Both the position numbers and the translations under genes were made by a program. Under the pieces are notes generated by a model, which was given only the letters and a program-made list of their open reading frames with translations, did not search any database and had not been told where the DNA came from. A stretch of DNA of 64,000 bases from Epichloe hybrida (Eukaryota > Ascomycota > Sordariomycetes > Hypocreales > Clavicipitaceae), in contig JAFEKR010000004.1 in assembly GCA_019022495.1 (NCBI GenBank), forward strand, positions 682,001-746,000. The letters run 5' to 3'. Every line of letters starts with the position of its first letter. Within the stretch, counting starts at the first letter, position 1. Below, piece after piece: positions 23,752-36,860 of the stretch.

Positions 23752-25570
23752 CATTAAGGTTAGAGAGATAATAACCTATAGGAATTATTCTAAGAAGACT
23801 TTAAAGGCTAGTCTAAAGACACTTTTAAAAGGGCTATAAAGGAAGTTATTAGAGAATTATATAATTCTCTATAAGATTATAGCGTTCTTATTAAGCAAGG
23901 CCTAGGATATTTAATCCTAGTATCCTTTAAAGAAGTGCTTTATTAAACTTTAATGCCTCTTTAGTTATAGGAAAGATTATAAGAATAACTATAATCTTCT
24001 AAACCCCTAAAGCCTTAACCTTAATAGCCCTAATAACCTACCCTAGAAATTTACCTTCCCTAACCCTAAAGACTACCTAAACCTTTATAAGAGCTTTTAT
24101 AATAATCCCTATTAAATTAATAGCTTTATCCTAATAATTATTATTAATAATAACTAGTAAACTATTATTTATAATAAATTATACCTTTATAGTAATTCCT
24201 CTTTAAAGATTAAATTATAAAGAAGATCTTAGAGCTTATAAAGATATATAAGAATAGTAATTACTATAGTAGGAAGCTATATAACTTCTTAATACTAAAG
24301 ATTATACTCTTTAAGAATAAGTATAATAGAATTAACCTTCCTTAAATATATTATTAAAAGGCTTTCCTTATTATATTAATAAGTAATACTAAATAATACT
24401 TCCTTAATTACCTCTTTAAAAATAACTATTCCTATAAAGAGATAATTACCTATATTTATTAATACTTTAAGATAAAAAGTAACTAGTAATTCTATTACTA
24501 TAAATAAAGTAGTATAATATTAAAGAATATAATTAAGAAAAACCCTAATAAAAGTAAGCTTAATTACCTTAAGATTATATTATTAACCCTTAAGAAGATT
24601 TATAAAGGGCTATACCTTACTAAAATAGTAAATACTAAGCTTTATAAGTAAGTATTAAATACTATAGCTAGTATACCTAAATATTAGATAGTAAAATATA
24701 TATACTCCCTAGGCTTTAAAAGTCTTACTAAAGACCTTTATAAGGTAATTACTATTATAGAATTAAATAAGAAGTTCTCCTAATACCTTTAGTACTAATA
24801 AGAAAACCCTCTAGAGGCTATATTTACTAATTATTAGTATAGATAATAATCCTATAGTAAAGGGAGCTATTATAAATAAAGCCCTAGGCTAAGTACTAAG
24901 CGCTACTTTATATATAATAAGAGTAGCTACTAGTTCTCTAATTACTTTACTAAAGAGTATTAAAAAGAGAAAGACTACTAGTAAGCTAGTAAAATATATT
25001 ATTTACCTCCTTTAAAGAAAAGATTCTAGGTATTTCTTACCTTTTATAAAGGGTAGGATAATAATAAGCCTAATAAGGGCTTAGGTTAGGATTAGGAATT
25101 ATATCTTATTAAATATATAAAGGCTAAGGATAATAATAATAATATAAAGGAGCTACTATTAATAGTATATTTAAGTATTATATAATTCTTTTACTCTAGA
25201 CTATAGACTAATTATAACACTACTAATATTAATATTCTTATAACCCTAAATAATTAAGCCTTTTAATATGTATTCCTTAGGTAAGAGTTCTATAAGCTAT
25301 AAGAGTATAATAAAGGCTTAATTTACTATATCTCTAAAGAATACTATTCTAAAGAGGTCTTTTAAGGGATTATACCTAATACTAATACTATAGGGAAATT
25401 AAGTATAGGAGAGGTATAAGTAAAGGCTTTACTAAGATTAATACCTTTATTAAAGATAATTTCTTATAAACCCTAAATTATTATATTTAGCGCTAGATTA
25501 GTAGTTATAAGAGAAATTCTTTATATACTTATAGAACTTAGAGAGCTTAAATTTTATATCCTTAATATAG
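23752..25570 (+). pseudogene. Gag to integrase start of Copia E (5' coding part)
   Basis: Plus-strand counterpart of D 17850-19690 read in reverse. A zinc knuckle with the pattern R(C)F(V)(C)NKSS(C)WSSN(H) lies at about 24898-24950, cysteines and histidine changed to Tyr. Many TAA/TAG codons interrupt it. The segment is cut off by Gypsy A (TSD CTACC, 25571-25575) and resumes at 41757. Protease is expected between the knuckle and the break but I could not point to its motif with certainty. Confidence 0.78.
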
Positions 25571-25575
25571 CTACC

Positions 25576-25842
25576 TGTTAGGAGCACGGAGGCCAGGGAG
25601 TCGCGGACAGGATAGCCACATGACGGAGCCCTTGGGTAAGCCTTAGCCTACGCGGATAACTAAGTAGCCGCTAGATAGCCACGTGCGCGTAGTAAGGTAT
25701 TTAAATAAGGACTACCTATAAGAGATATAAAAGGTTAGAGTTTAAGACCTTTATATACCTACCCCTAAGTAGTAGCTCTCTAGCTATAACTAAGAACCTT
25801 AGCCTTTACTCTATTTATATCTCCTTAAATATAGTTATAATA
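25576..25842 (+). repeat. 5' LTR of Gypsy A (267 bp)
   Basis: It starts TGTTAGGAGCACGGAGG. The outer 110 bases are almost unmutated, keeping GTCGCGGACAGG, GCCACATGACGG and other CpA/TpG steps. The inner end is RIP-converted (ATAGTTATAATA against CAGTCGTGACA in the 3' LTR). Confidence 0.95.
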
Positions 25843-25899
25843 AGTTAAACTCTTAAACCCTTTAGGGAAAATAGATTATTAGCTAGATTTAAATATAAA

Positions 25900-27728
25900 G
25901 AAGCTATAGAATATCTACCTAAAACACACCTACACTACCTGGCAAGGAAGCCTTAACTCTATAGTGCCTAGGTAGTAACTAGAATACCTTAACTATAAAA
26001 TATAAGAGGGTATAGTAAATGCTACCTAACTAATATAGTAATACTAAATCTAGTAATAATAATAATCTAGATAAGCTATAGAGGTAATATAAGGTTATAT
26101 AAGCTAAGCTATAAAATACTTATATAAGAAAGGAGATCTTAGATATAGAAGCGTAGCTTAAGGAAATAGAGGTAGACTTATAATTAGCTAGTTTAGGCAG
26201 AGAACCTATAATTACCCCTTAGATAAATATATAGAGAATTCCCCTATTCCTAGATTTCCTACCTAACACTAAGTTTATAGTAAACACATACTTATAAAGC
26301 TTTGTTAAGATATAGTATAAGGTGCCTATGTATAAAGGTAACACTTATAAGAATTTATAGGTATACCTAGTAGATTTAAATATGCTATTTAAGCTAGATC
26401 TAAGAACCTTTTAGGATAATAAAATAAAGGTAGTATATGCTAGTAGCTACTTAGCTAATAATATAAAGTAATAGTAAATATATTATATAATAGTAAATAG
26501 GTTAGTTAACTACTTAGCTTACACCTAGGATAGATTTATGTCCTAGCTAAACACTAGAGTAATAAATAAAGATATATAGTACTTAGAAGCTACTAGGACA
26601 CTACTAAATCTTAGGTAGAAAAGTAATTAGTCTTTTTAATTTTTCCTAAGACTTTAGATAAAGGTAGAAGTGGAATTACCTAACTAAATCCCTATATACT
26701 TAAGAATAGTAATTTTTCTAAATAGCTTAAATAACGCTATAAGGAAGTATATAGTTAGCTAAGAGTTCCTAATATCTTAGAGTTACTTATAGGGTTAAGG
26801 AAAAAAGGCTAAAGTTATAATAATATTTATATTAAGTAATTATAATAGAAACCGTAATAAGGAGAGTAGGAGTAATAAGAGATAACGCTCTAGCTCCCCT
26901 ATAGATAACTTATAGCAAAGCTTATAGTAACCTAGCATAGGCTAGAGACTATTTAAGTGCTATAAATGTGGTAGCCCTAGATATGGTTTAAATAGATATA
27001 ACGTAGTAGACTACTTAATCTGTAAAAGTAATAAGCATACTACTAAGAAGTATAAGAATAGTAGTAATAGAACCTTAGACCTAAACAAGATTCTAATTAG
27101 TTTAGCTTGGGCCTAGGATAATAGTCTTACTATAGAAAAACTTATAAATAAGAGAATAAGAATGCAGGTGTTCTTATAGTAAGATAACCACTAGTTAGTA
27201 GCGCTAGCGCTGTTTAATATAGGCGCGGAATATTTAATAATTCACCTTAAATTATTATTAAAATAGGATTAGAAGAATGTAGAAAAAACAGAGATAACAC
27301 TAGAAAGTGTAAGCAAGGATAAGATCCTACACTAGGGAATCCTACGTAAACTAGTTAAGGTAAAAGATAGTATAGGCTATATAAAGGTCTACTAAGTTAG
27401 CTACTATATTACTAATATAGGAGAGGGAATGCTCCTAGGGATAGACTAGACCCTAGAATACGAACCTATGGTAATAGACTAGAAGCAGGGTTTCTAGAGG
27501 TTTCTAATAACCTAGGATTGTATTGCTTTTGCTATAAGCAAGTAATAACTTCGCAAGGTAGTAAAGCAGTCTTCTGTTACGCTATTACTAGCGTTACTAA
27601 AGATTAAGGTAGTTAACCTGGAGGCAATAGAAGAAGATACTAATAAAAATTTACTAATAGGTAATGTAATAAGCAATAACCTAAGTTATGGCGTAGTTAT
27701 AGTAACGGTAGTAAAATATGCCTATACG
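25900..27728 (+). pseudogene. Gag and protease relic of Gypsy A
   Basis: A zinc knuckle CYKCGSPRYGLNRY (C-x2-C-x4-H-x4-C before RIP; His and last Cys now Tyr) begins at 26958, followed by a second cysteine cluster CKSNKHTTKKY near 27020. The aspartic-protease motif reads ALALFNIGAEYLIIH at about 27198-27243, with the active-site Asp changed to Asn at 27216-27218 and the following Thr to Ile: exactly GAC-to-AAT type and ACA-to-ATA type transitions. The reading frame is then broken by hAT2 at 27729. The gag start is not determinable. Confidence 0.86.
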
Positions 27729-28539
27729 CAGAGCTTTACATGTAGTGTAGTAAATGTAGTATTTTAACTTTTCGTGTAGTGTGTAGTGTAGTGAATTGTA
27801 ATGTAGTGTAGTATGTAGTGTAGTGTAGTAAATACTACACTACACTACAAATACTACATGTAGTGTAGGGGTAAAATTAAAAGTGGGGCATATTAATATC
27901 TTATTATATTCCTTAGATTTTTCTTTATTAAGTTATTATAAGCCTTAATTTTTATTATAATTTAGTTATTTAGTTATAAATCTATAAAGTTTATACTTAT
28001 TTAAACTATTAAGCTTATAGTAAGAATAGGGTAGCTTAATATAGTATCTTTTAGTATTTATATATAGGTCTAATTTCTTACTAAATTTAAGAGATTACTT
28101 TACCTTTCTACCTTTTTTATTAGATTTATAATTTATTTTAATATACTTTTTTTACTTTAAATCTAAGATTTACCCTAAAGAAATTATTTAGTATTATATA
28201 TAAATAGAATATTATATTTAATAATAATATAACTATAATATTAAGCTATTTATAATAAAGAGATTATTTTACTTTATGTTATAAGAGGCTTTCTTTTTAT
28301 ATAACTATTTTATTTTAATTAGAAATAATTATATTAGTATTAGAGGTTTGTTAAGCTAAGGGTAATGTAAAAAACCTTTAAAAAGCTCTTTAAAAAGGGC
28401 TAGAATAATATTTTTATTAAGATTTTAAAGGAATATAATATATTTTCTTTTAATACTAAGATTAGAAAAAAATAGCTTTAAAGGTAAGTTTAAGAATTTA
28501 GACTATTTTTAGCTTACTTACTATATTATATATTATTCT

Positions 28540-28945
28540 AAAAAGTGGGTCTAAAGTGGGGCATACTAGTTATATATATACTTAGTTATAGCTTAAATTT
28601 TTTTTTTTACTCTTAAAATAGTAGTATTTATAAAAGTGGGTCTTATTAGTTATACCTTTTACTATAAATAGCTTTAATGTTTTTTCTGTAGTTAAGACTA
28701 AGTAAAAAAGGTATTTATAAAAATGGATCCAAAAGTGGGTGTTATTAGTTATACCTTTTACTATAAATAGCTTTTATGTTTTTTCTGTAGTTAAGACTAA
28801 GTAAAAAAGGTATTTATAAAAGTGAATCCAAAAGTGGGTCTTATTAGTTATACCTTTTACTATAAATAGCTTTTATGTTTTTTCTATAGTAAAGACTAAG
28901 TAAAAAGAGATTTTAATAAAAGCGGGTCTAAAGTGGGTCTCATTA
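28540..28945. repeat. 99-bp tandem repeat inside hAT2
   Basis: CTATAAATAGCTTT-like units start at 28662, 28761 and 28860 (99-bp period), each with AAGACTAAGTAAAAA and a GTGGGTCTTATTAGTTATACC segment. These correspond in reverse complement to the 100-bp units of hAT1 (GTGGGTC = GACCCAC) but have diverged in sequence. Confidence 0.88.
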
Positions 28946-28956
28946 AATCTTATAAA

Positions 28957-29294
28957 CTATAAGCTATTATAAGCTATTATAAGCTATTATAAGCTATTAT
29001 AAGCTATCATAAGCTATTATAAGCTATTATAAGCTTTTATAAGCTATTATAAGCTTTTATAAGCTATTATAAGCTTTTATAAGCTATTATAAGCTTTTAT
29101 AAGCTATTATAAGCTTTTATAAGCTATTATAAGCTATTATAAGCTATTATAAGCTATTATAAGCTATTATAAGCTATTATAAGCTATTATAAGCTATTAT
29201 AAGCTATTATAAGCTATTATAAGCTATTATAAGCTATTATAAGCTATTATGCTATTATAAGCTATTATGAGCTATTATAAGCTATTATAAGTAA
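28957..29294. repeat. Large array of the 10-bp unit AAGCTATTAT inside hAT2
   Basis: About 33 near-perfect copies of AAGCTATTAT, with variants AAGCTTTTAT alternating at 29031-29114 and a slip at 29249. The same unit occurs only about four times at the matching place in hAT1 (21952-21995, other strand). This indicates replication-slippage expansion in this copy. Confidence 0.95.
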
Positions 29295-29481
29295 TTATAT
29301 TAATAAAAATCATAAATACTACAAATACTACAAAATACTACATGTAGTGTAGTGTAGTAAAAAAAATCTCTTGTAATGTAGTGTGTAGTGTAGTGTAGTA
29401 TGTAGTGTAGTGTAGTATACTACATTACACTACAAATACTACACAATGTAGTGTAGTGTAGTGCAAAGCTCTGCCTATACG

Positions 29482-31841
29482 TTAAAGAAGAAAAAACTAA
29501 GAAGTGTAATAGTACTCTAGGTAGTGTTTCACAAAGAATTAGCAGCGCTTACGTAAGAGATAGATAGTAACACACCCCTATAGTAAATTCTAGAAGAGTA
29601 CACGGAATTCGTAAACGTGTTTTTAAAGGAGCTAGCTAGTAAGCTCCTAGAATTAGGTAGTTATACTTATGTGATTAAATTAGAAGAGGGAAAACAACTA
29701 CCCTAGGGACCTATATATAACCTAGCTAAAAAAGAGCTAGAAGTGCTTAGGGAGTACCTAGTAAGTGCGTAGGAGAAAGGGTGGATTAGAAGATTAATAA
29801 GCCTAGTAGGAGCCCTGATTTTATTTGTTTCGAAAAAATCAGGGAAATTAAGGCTTTATGTGGATTATAGGGGCCTCAATAGGATTACTATTAAAAATAG
29901 GGCCCCCTTACCACTAATCTCTAAAATCCTTAATTAACTAGTAAGTGTAAAGATTTTCACATTACTAGATCTTTAAGAGGCGTACCACTAGCTACGTATT
30001 CACGAGGGCAATAAGTGGAAGACAGCATTCTATTGCCACTATAGGCACTTCGAATATCTTATAATGCCGTTTAGGTTAGTGAATGTGCTAGCTACTTTTC
30101 AGGAATATATTAACAATGCTCTTAAGGGGCTTATAGATGAATTCTATATTATCTACCTTAATAACACCCTGATATATAGTAGTAACCCTATAAGACACAC
30201 GGAGCATGTTAAAAGAGTGCTAGGGTGACTTCAGGACGCTAACCTCTATATTAACCTTAAAAAGTGCTAATTTTCGGTCATAAAGGTAAAGTTCCTAGGA
30301 TTTATTATATCTAAGAAGGGCATTAAAATAGAACCATCATGGGTTAAAGCTATTGTGACCTAGCTAATACCTAGCAGCGTGTTTAATATTTAATTATTCC
30401 TTAGGTTTATAGGGTTTTACTAACGCTTTATAAAATAGTATAGTAAGGTAGTAGTTCCGCTAATAAACCGTCTAAAGGGTGTTTAACTAGCGGAGTTTAA
30501 GCTAAAGCCTAGCGAACTTATAGCGTTTAGAGAACTCTAAAAGAAGTTCTAGGAGGCACTAATCTTAGTGTACTTTAACCTACTTTATTTGCTAAGAGTA
30601 GAGATAGATATATCTGGTTATGCGATTAAAGCTATACTTATAATATTAGTGCTAGGTAGCTAGCACCTAGTGGCGTATTTTTTAAGGAAGTTAACTAATA
30701 TTAAACTTTGCTACTTAACCCTAGACGCTAAGTTATTAGTAATCTAAGAGGCGTTTCGAGCCTAGAGATATTACCTTGCGTATTTAACTTATTAGATTAT
30801 AGTTATTACGGACTATTTAAATTATAAGTACCTAGCTATAAAGCTAAAGCTATCTAGCAGGTAGGTAATGGTATTAGATAAGCTTTATCTATTTAATTTT
30901 AGGATTAAATATTATGCAAGTAAGCTAAACCCTGCTAATACCCTATTAAGAAGAGCAGATTATATTAGCAAGGAGCGTAGGGCAGAGGCTATGTCCTTAT
31001 AGTTACCTAACTTCTTAGCTAAGTTTTTAGATACTAAGTAGTAAGGGCGCTATATGTGTAATAGTATAGTCGCGGGCCCTAAGGTTATATTACTTAGCGT
31101 AGTTAATAGTTTATTGTGAGAACGCTATAAGGGCTATTTAAGCCTCTAGGGTTTTAAGAAGACGTAACTTTATTATATTATTAAGGAACCTAATAGTCCT
31201 ACAAAGCCTGTGAGTGGTACACTAACTAGGTCTACTTATTATAAGTAGTAAGGTTATGCCTTATCTATATTTTCTAATGTTTCCATAAGTCTAGCAAGCC
31301 TATAGGTTAGGAGTCTAGCTAGGTTAGTAGTTAGTAAGTAGCGTAAGCGCCCCCTTAAAACACTGCTTAGCTATAATTTGTTTGTAAGTCTAAAAGTATA
31401 CTATAAGCTAGCTACTTATAGTAGTGTTATAGTAAGAATATAAGTAGTCTAGCAAACCTCTTCTAAGTTTATACATAATGCTTGTCCTAAGTACATAGAA
31501 TTAGAGACTTTAATTCAAGTTATGTTGTTTTAAGCATAGTAAGGTAATAACTTTGCTATAGGTTAGAGGAAGCTACTTAAGAGCAGTGACCTAGAAGCGT
31601 TATAGATATAGTCTATTAGGCCCTCTGAGCTATTAATGTTTAAGAATAGAGTTTTTGTTCTAGTAGGTATAAGGAAGGAAGTTCTAATGCTTACCTATAA
31701 TAACTTAGTAATAGGCTACTAGGGAGTTAGCAGGACCCTTTGCTAAATTACAAACTAGTACTACTAGCTGTTAATAAAGAAAGACACTAAGTTATATATA
31801 TAAACTTACGTAAGCTATTAAACTTTAAAGCTAAGGCACTA
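29482..31841 (+). pseudogene. RT, RNase H and start of integrase of Gypsy A
   Basis: The frame resumes after hAT2. [21 protein letters not shown] (29829-29885), LLDLQEAYHQLRIHEGNKWKT, IMPFRLVNVLATFQEY, and active site YLNN (YLDD before RIP) at 30154-30165. The sequence there remains strikingly readable for about 450 bases. RNase H: EIDISGYAIKAI at 30600-30640, then LVAYFLRKL. The zinc-binding/integrase start lies near 31680-31740. The segment is interrupted by Gypsy B at 31842. Stops are TAA/TAG at Gln positions. Confidence 0.92.
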
Positions 31842-32043
31842 TGTGAGGCCCTACTCACAACACCAGCGCGCTAGCGCACCACTAGGCGGGCGCACCACGC
31901 CCTAGGGCTAGGTCCACGTAACACTAGTAAGTTACTACCTATAAGTTAGCGACTCGCACGTATAATATACTTAGACCTAGTAAGCTTTAGTTAATATATA
32001 AACGCCCCTATACCTCTTACCTAGCTATCCTTTTATTCTTATA
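31842..32043 (+). repeat. 5' LTR of Gypsy B (202 bp)
   Basis: It starts TGTGAGGCCCTACTCACAACA and ends TTCTTATA. The outer start is well preserved (CCAGCGCGCTAGCGCACC), the inner end RIP-mutated. Confidence 0.95.
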
Positions 32044-32099
32044 ATTCTAAAGCTTCTCCTACTAGCTACCTAAGAGTAATATAGGGAGGAGAATAACCT

Positions 32100-33240
32100 A
32101 ATCCACTAGAACTATACTACATATTACTTAGGATTAGCTAGGTAATAGTAATACTGTAGCTAGGGACATACCATATTCTATAACCCTATCTAAAGCTATA
32201 CCCTCTACTATAGTAATAGAAGAGGTAGTAGTTAGGGAGTAAATTACCTAGCTTAAGTGACTTAAGGAACTACAGGATTAAGAAAAGGAGCTTACTAACT
32301 TAATATAATCTTACAGAGAACTAGCGAAAAGGGGCTAAAAGGATAGTTTATCCTTAAGCCTTAGTAGCTAAGAAGTTAAGGTCTAAAATATTACAGAACT
32401 CTAATACCTTATAAACCCATAGAAGTATAAGATATAGCTTAATAACCTTAACTATGCCTTTAAGGGGGCAAAGAAGAAGTATTACTAGGATAACTAAAAG
32501 ATTCTCTTTACACTTAACTATATACATATAAACTATTAGGCTAGATAAGACTAATATATTAAAGAATAACTAGCTAATAGTTAGGATTATTCTAAGGATA
32601 ACTAGGATAAGTTCTAAGACTAGACCCTTATGCTGCTTAAAGACTCCGTAAGTCATAATATATAAATAGCTACGTAGCTAGAAAATATAAAGTAAAAGGA
32701 AGGCTAGAGTCCTATTAAGTTTAGCATTTACTTAGATTTACTAGAGAAACACCTAAAACAAGCTCTAGAAAAGACTTATGCTCTTATATTCTTTACGAAA
32801 TTACTTCCTAACTTATAAGATTACATTAACTTATATGCGGATATTACTAGTCTAACATAAGAAGATATTATATAACTTGCCTAGTGATTCTAGGAGGTAA
32901 TATTAAAGAATAAGCGAAAGCTAAATAATTTAGAAGAGAAGGGGCTATATAAGGTAGCTTAATACTAAAGACGTGACTCTCTATGAGGGTATTAGCTAAA
33001 TAGGGACTAAAGAGATAAGGATAAGAATAAGGAAAAGACCCTAGCTACTTACCTAAATAATAATAGACTATAAGGAAGAAAATAGTGCTTTAATTATAGT
33101 AGCATAGAGTACCTTATTTATAATTATAATAAGCTAAGGAAAGACTAGTAAGAGGGTTAGGAAAACTCCTAGAGGTAAAAGTAAAAGCCCTTACCTCTAC
33201 CTTAGACACTAGGGTACTAGTAGGATACTAATTTTACATA
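32100..33240 (+). pseudogene. Gag relic of Gypsy B
   Basis: A lysine- and leucine-rich frame with RIP stops, ending in a zinc knuckle CFNYSSIEYLIYN at about 33085-33125. The pattern is C-x2-C-x4-H-x4-C before RIP, with the second Cys and the His converted to Tyr. This fits a capsid/nucleocapsid protein that packages element RNA. Start and exact end are not resolvable. Confidence 0.78.
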
Positions 33241-36200
33241 CTAGTTACTATCTACGGGCATAAAGACATCAAAACAGCAGCGGATCTTAATAGTTACGCT
33301 AAGATTAATATTATAAGCGCCTAATTCGCACAGACTCATAAGCTTAATTAGGCCAAGGCTACAATACCTATCTTAAAGGTAGTAGGGGCTCTAATAGTCC
33401 CTTAATATGGTGTTTATAAGGTGCTTATTTTAATTAAAGATTTATAGGGCAAAGAGAAAGACCTTAAGTTACTATATATAGCTATTAATAGGGACCTAAG
33501 AGCAGAGGGAAGCCCTATATTAATTAGAATGCATATGCTTACGGAAGAATACGTATATCTCTGCTTATACTTATAAGAATAGTGGTTTAAAAAGAGAAAG
33601 GTAGCCTTTTTACTACTAACTCCCTGTAAGTTTACGAAGGTAACGCGTGATAAGATAATTATATATGCTATTATAGGTGTAATAAAAGATAAGTTTGTCT
33701 CTCTTAAAGATAAAGAGAAGGCAAAAGCATATAGAACTATTAAAGATATCCTAGAGGAATTACGCGAATTTAAAGACGTGTTTATATTAGATAAGGTAGG
33801 GAGCCTCCTATTAAAGAAGTTAACTAACTATATAATTAATCTTATACTAGGAGCTACACCCCTATATAGACTAATCTATTCTCTCTCCTAAAGCGAACTT
33901 AGGGAGCTCTAGGAATATATTAATAATAACCTAAAGAAAGGCTAGATAAGACCCTTAAAGAGCCTAGTAGGCGCGCCTATCCTATTTGTGCTAAAGAAGG
34001 ATAGAACACTATAGCTATGTGTTAACTATTAAGGGCTTAATAAGGTAATATAGAAGAATTACTACGCTCTCCCCCTGATTTTAGAGATCCTTAATTAATG
34101 CTAAGGGGCCTATTTCTTTTCTAAGATTAATATTAAGGACATATACTACTAAATTCATATTAAAGAAGGTAATAAATAGAAGATAGCTTTTTGTATATGT
34201 TATAGGCACTATAAGTACCTTATGATGCCTTTTGGGTTAATAAATACCCTAGCTACTTTCTAGAGTTATATCTATAAAGTGCTATATAGGCTAGTTAACA
34301 CTATTTATGTGGTGTATTTAGATAATATCTTAATCTTCTCTAAGATAAAGGAGGAGCACACTAAACATATTAAGTAAGTTCTTAAACGTATAAGGTTAGC
34401 GGAGTTATATGTAAAACCCTCTAAGTGCTCTTTCTATAAGGAATTAGTAAAATTCCTAGGGTTTATTCTCTTTATTAACAGGATATTAATAGATACTTAC
34501 TAGGTTAATATAATTAGAAAATAGAAGGAGCTAATAAGTTTTAAGGATATATAGTTATTTCTTAGGTTTTGTAACTTCTACTAATAGTTTATCTATAGAT
34601 ACTCTAGGATTACGGTACCTCTTCACGTGTTAATAAAGGGTAGTTAAAATGGCATCTAGACTAGGAGGTTTATATTTAGAGAAAAGGAGCGGTTAGTGTT
34701 TAACTAGCTAAAAGATACCTTTTAGCAAGCGCCTTTACTCTAATACTATAACCTAAGTCAGGTAGTACGCATTAAGATAGATGCCTTGATTTTCGTAATA
34801 GTAGGAATCCTATCTTAGCAAGATAATAAGAGCTATTAGTATCTAGTAGCCTTTTAGTTAAGGAAGTTTACAGACGCTAAACGTAACTATAGCATAGCTA
34901 ATTAAGAGCTACTTACTATAGTAAAGTTATTTAAACACTAGTAATATTATATTAAAGGCGTGGAGACACCTGTAAAGGTCCTATTAGACTATTATAACCT
35001 ATAAACCTTTATAAGGTAGTAGAAGCTAAATAGAAGATAGGTATAATAGTGTATATTCCTTTACCCTTTCTATTTTATAATTAAGTATAGACTAGGGAAA
35101 AGTAACCTTATAAATACACTATTAAGAAGGTCTAATTATAAGGGCAAACCTATATTAAATAAGGCGCTCCTACTAGAGCTTTAAAGGAAGATAGTAAATA
35201 TCTATATAGTAAAAGAAAAAGTACTAATATATTAAAGAAGTTATAGTATAACACTAGTCTTAGAACTTACTAAGGTAAGAGTAGCCTAGGTAGAAGGCTA
35301 GTTAGCTACTATAAATCTAGTAATAGGTTAGCTAAATAAGGGTAATTTTAAGGAGAAGGTAGTGTGTGTTTAAGATATTAGCATAGTATAAGTAGTTTAG
35401 GGGGCTATTATATTACTAAATCCCTACTAATTCGTAGCAAATAAACCATTAGCGTAATTACTATAGAAGGCATAGGACTAAGATCTAGATTTACAAAAGC
35501 GTGAAGGTAAGGTTAACTCCTAAGTAAAAGAGAGAGGAAAAGCTAGTCTATGGTTATATAGCGTAAGGGGCCTCCTAATATATAAAGACTAGGTAGTTAT
35601 TTTACAGGAGCTTATCTTATAATAGGAGCTTCTATAGCTATACTATAATGATTTATTAGCGGGTTACTTTAGGACTAAACGCACTCTAAAGCTACTAAAA
35701 TGTTACTATTAGTAGCTAGCGATAAGTAAAGCTATTTTAAACTATATATCTAGCTACGGAGTATGCTAGCGTGTAGTAGTAAGATAGCACCGCCCCTATA
35801 GAAGCCTTAAATTACTGCTAATACTAAGGCAACCATAGGCAAAGATTTTAATAGACTTTATCATAGGTTTGCTACTAGTGTGGCTAGGTAAGCGAGAAAC
35901 TAATATAATCCTAGTGATTATAGACTAATTTACTAAGTACTTTATCTTCCTTTCTATAAAGACTATAATTAACATAGCTAAATTAGTAGAGTTATTTCAT
36001 AAGGAGATTAAGCTATAATTTAGAGCGCTAGAGGGCATTGTATCTAATAGAGGGTTAGTATTTATAAGCTAATTCTAGTTAGAGGTATATTATTAGTTAT
36101 ATATAAAGCAAAGGCTTTTAATAGCGTTTTACCCCTAAACTAACGGGTAAATAAAGAGGATAAATTAGGTACTTAAGCATTACCTATAATGTTTTATTAA

Positions 36201-36860
36201 AGAGAACTAATAACTATAGCTAAAGCTACTCCTAATAGCCTAATTTGCGTGTAATAATGCTATTAATAGGATAATAGGCTACTCCCCTAACTATACTCTT
36301 ATAGGCTATTTACCTAAGTTCTACCTTACTCTTAAGGGCAAGAGCATAGAGAGGGAGGTCCTAAAGGCTTACGCGCATATTAAAAAGCTATATAAGGTTA
36401 GGGAGAAACTAGCATATAACTAGGCAAGGGCTACTAAAGCGTAGGTAAAGTACTATAACTAAAGACATTAGCTAATAACCTTAAAAAGAGAAGACTTAGT
36501 ACTACTATTAGCAAAGAATATTAGGCTTAAGGATGTAAAATAGAAGCTAAACCTAAGATTTATTAGGCTATTTTGGATACTTAATGCTATAGGTAAATAA
36601 GCATACTAACTAGCGCTACCTAATAAGTATAGCTAACTATATAACGTGTTTTACGTTAGCCTGTTAGAGCTATAGAATTACTAGGAAGACGCCCTAGACA
36701 AGGACATGCTAATACTAGACCTTAAAGATAATAATAATAAGTTTAAAGTTAAAGAAGTTAGGGATTATAGGAAGATGCGTAAAGGTAATAAATACCTAGT
36801 AAAATAAAAGGGCTAGCTAAGCGAATATAATTAATAGGTAGCATTAGAAGATATAGAAGG
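33241..36860 (+). pseudogene. Pol relic of Gypsy B with chromodomain
   Basis: RT: LCVNYQGLNK (34015-34045), YLMMPFGLINTLATF (34219-34262), active site YLDN (YLDD before RIP) in VVYLDNILIFS at 34310-34340, then KCSFYKELVKFLGF. RNase H follows to about 35150. Integrase: VLIDFIIGLLLVW near 35848, IVSNRGLVFIS near 36040 (catalytic Asp now Asn) and AFYP.TNG.IKRINQ near 36125 (catalytic Glu now Lys). All three changes are C:G to T:A. A chromodomain-like tail YLVK(W)KG(W)LSEYN(QW)VALED is at 36785-36855. Inactive through missense changes as well as stops. Confidence 0.9.

Larger units (their letters stand above)
27729..29473. mobile_element. hAT-like non-autonomous DNA transposon 2 (1745 bp)
   Basis: The ends are CAGAGCTTTACATG (27729) and GCAAAGCTCTG (ends 29473); the 8-bp TSD is CCTATACG (27721-27728, 29474-29481). 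It has the same termini and subterminal TGTAGTGTAG arrays as hAT1 and lies in inverted orientation relative to it: 27881-27930 matches the right interior of hAT1 in reverse complement. No transposase is visible. The interior holds a 99-bp and a 10-bp tandem array. It is inserted in the protease region of Gypsy A. Confidence 0.92.

Noticed and set aside
27760..27870. TGTAGTGTAG repeats as telomere-like sequence
   Set aside because: Irregular unit, present at both ends in both orientations and bounded by hAT-like termini; no TTAGGG array.
28957..29294. Regular 10-bp array that could suggest a CRISPR or centromeric satellite
   Set aside because: No spacers of unique sequence, unit only 10 bp, and it lies wholly inside a transposon with TSDs; the context is a fungal genome.
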